Source: Dehalococcoidales bacterium (GTDB lineage: Bacteria > Chloroflexota > Dehalococcoidia > Dehalococcoidales > RBG-16-60-22). Taken from it: 6,027 nt of DNA. A model generated the notes under the pieces. That model did not search any database. It saw only the letters and a list, made by a program, of their open reading frames with translations, and was not told the origin of the DNA. This document shows positions 6,005 to 6,027 of this stretch, piece after piece. The stretch's first letter is position 1. Every line of letters starts with the position of its first letter. The translations under genes were made by a program, and so were the position numbers. The stretch lies in NCBI GenBank assembly GCA_030615475.1, contig JAUWZF010000076.1:1-6027 (forward strand). The letters are read 5' to 3'.

Positions 6005-6027
6005 CTAAGACACCATTATTCCCATTG
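6005..6027 (-). CDS. Possible 3' end of an upstream gene (partial)
   Basis: On the minus strand the last codons read ATG GGA ATA ATG GTG TCT TAG, and the TAG (6007-6005) sits directly against the ATG of the 541-aa flavoprotein gene. The acyl-CoA dehydrogenase and nadB genes are joined in the same TAG|ATG way, so an upstream gene ending ...MGIMVS with coupled translation is plausible. Only seven codons are visible, and the frame could be fortuitous. Confidence 0.3.

Overview
The window reads as part of a chromosome from an anaerobic bacterium, probably Chloroflexota and most likely Dehalococcoidia-like. This is an inference from the style of the proteins: a lysine-rich cytoplasmic leader on a SurA/PpiC-like membrane protein, and a soluble fumarate-reductase-type flavoprotein next to a two-cluster ferredoxin and an acyl-CoA dehydrogenase. 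No marker gene is present to confirm the taxon. Every supported gene lies on the minus strand, so transcription runs from high to low coordinates.

Reading in the direction of transcription: positions 6005-6027 are probably the last codons of an upstream gene, ending in TAG directly against the next ATG. Positions 6004-4379 encode a 541-aa fumarate reductase/succinate dehydrogenase-type flavoprotein with an unusual N-terminal extension of about 90 residues. Positions 4378-4217 are a 162-nt gap, largely filled by a 105-bp nested palindromic repeat (4251-4355). Positions 4216-3764 encode a 150-aa protein with two CxxCxxCxxxCP clusters. After 20 nt, 3743-2586 encode an acyl-CoA dehydrogenase whose stop codon abuts the start of nadB (2585-1044, L-aspartate oxidase). 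A 117-123 nt gap follows, carrying a good sigma-70-like promoter, and then a membrane-anchored parvulin-type (PpiC/SurA-like) protein that runs off the left edge of the window.

The four redox genes look like one co-oriented cluster: three FAD enzymes and one 2x[4Fe-4S] protein. The ferredoxin is a plausible electron carrier for the fumarate-reductase-like flavoprotein and/or the acyl-CoA dehydrogenase. NadB and the 541-aa protein are distant paralogues of the same flavoprotein superfamily. NadB uses fumarate as electron acceptor under anaerobiosis, which may explain the company it keeps. The partner genes nadA and nadC are not in the window. The parvulin-like gene appears to be a separate transcription unit.

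No tRNA, rRNA, CRISPR array, transposase or convincing Rho-independent terminator was seen. I found no clear new defence or mobile system. The most unusual items are the palindromic element inside the redox cluster, the redox cluster itself, the N-terminal extension of the 541-aa flavoprotein, the altered active-site motif in the acyl-CoA dehydrogenase, and the apparently degenerate parvulin domains.
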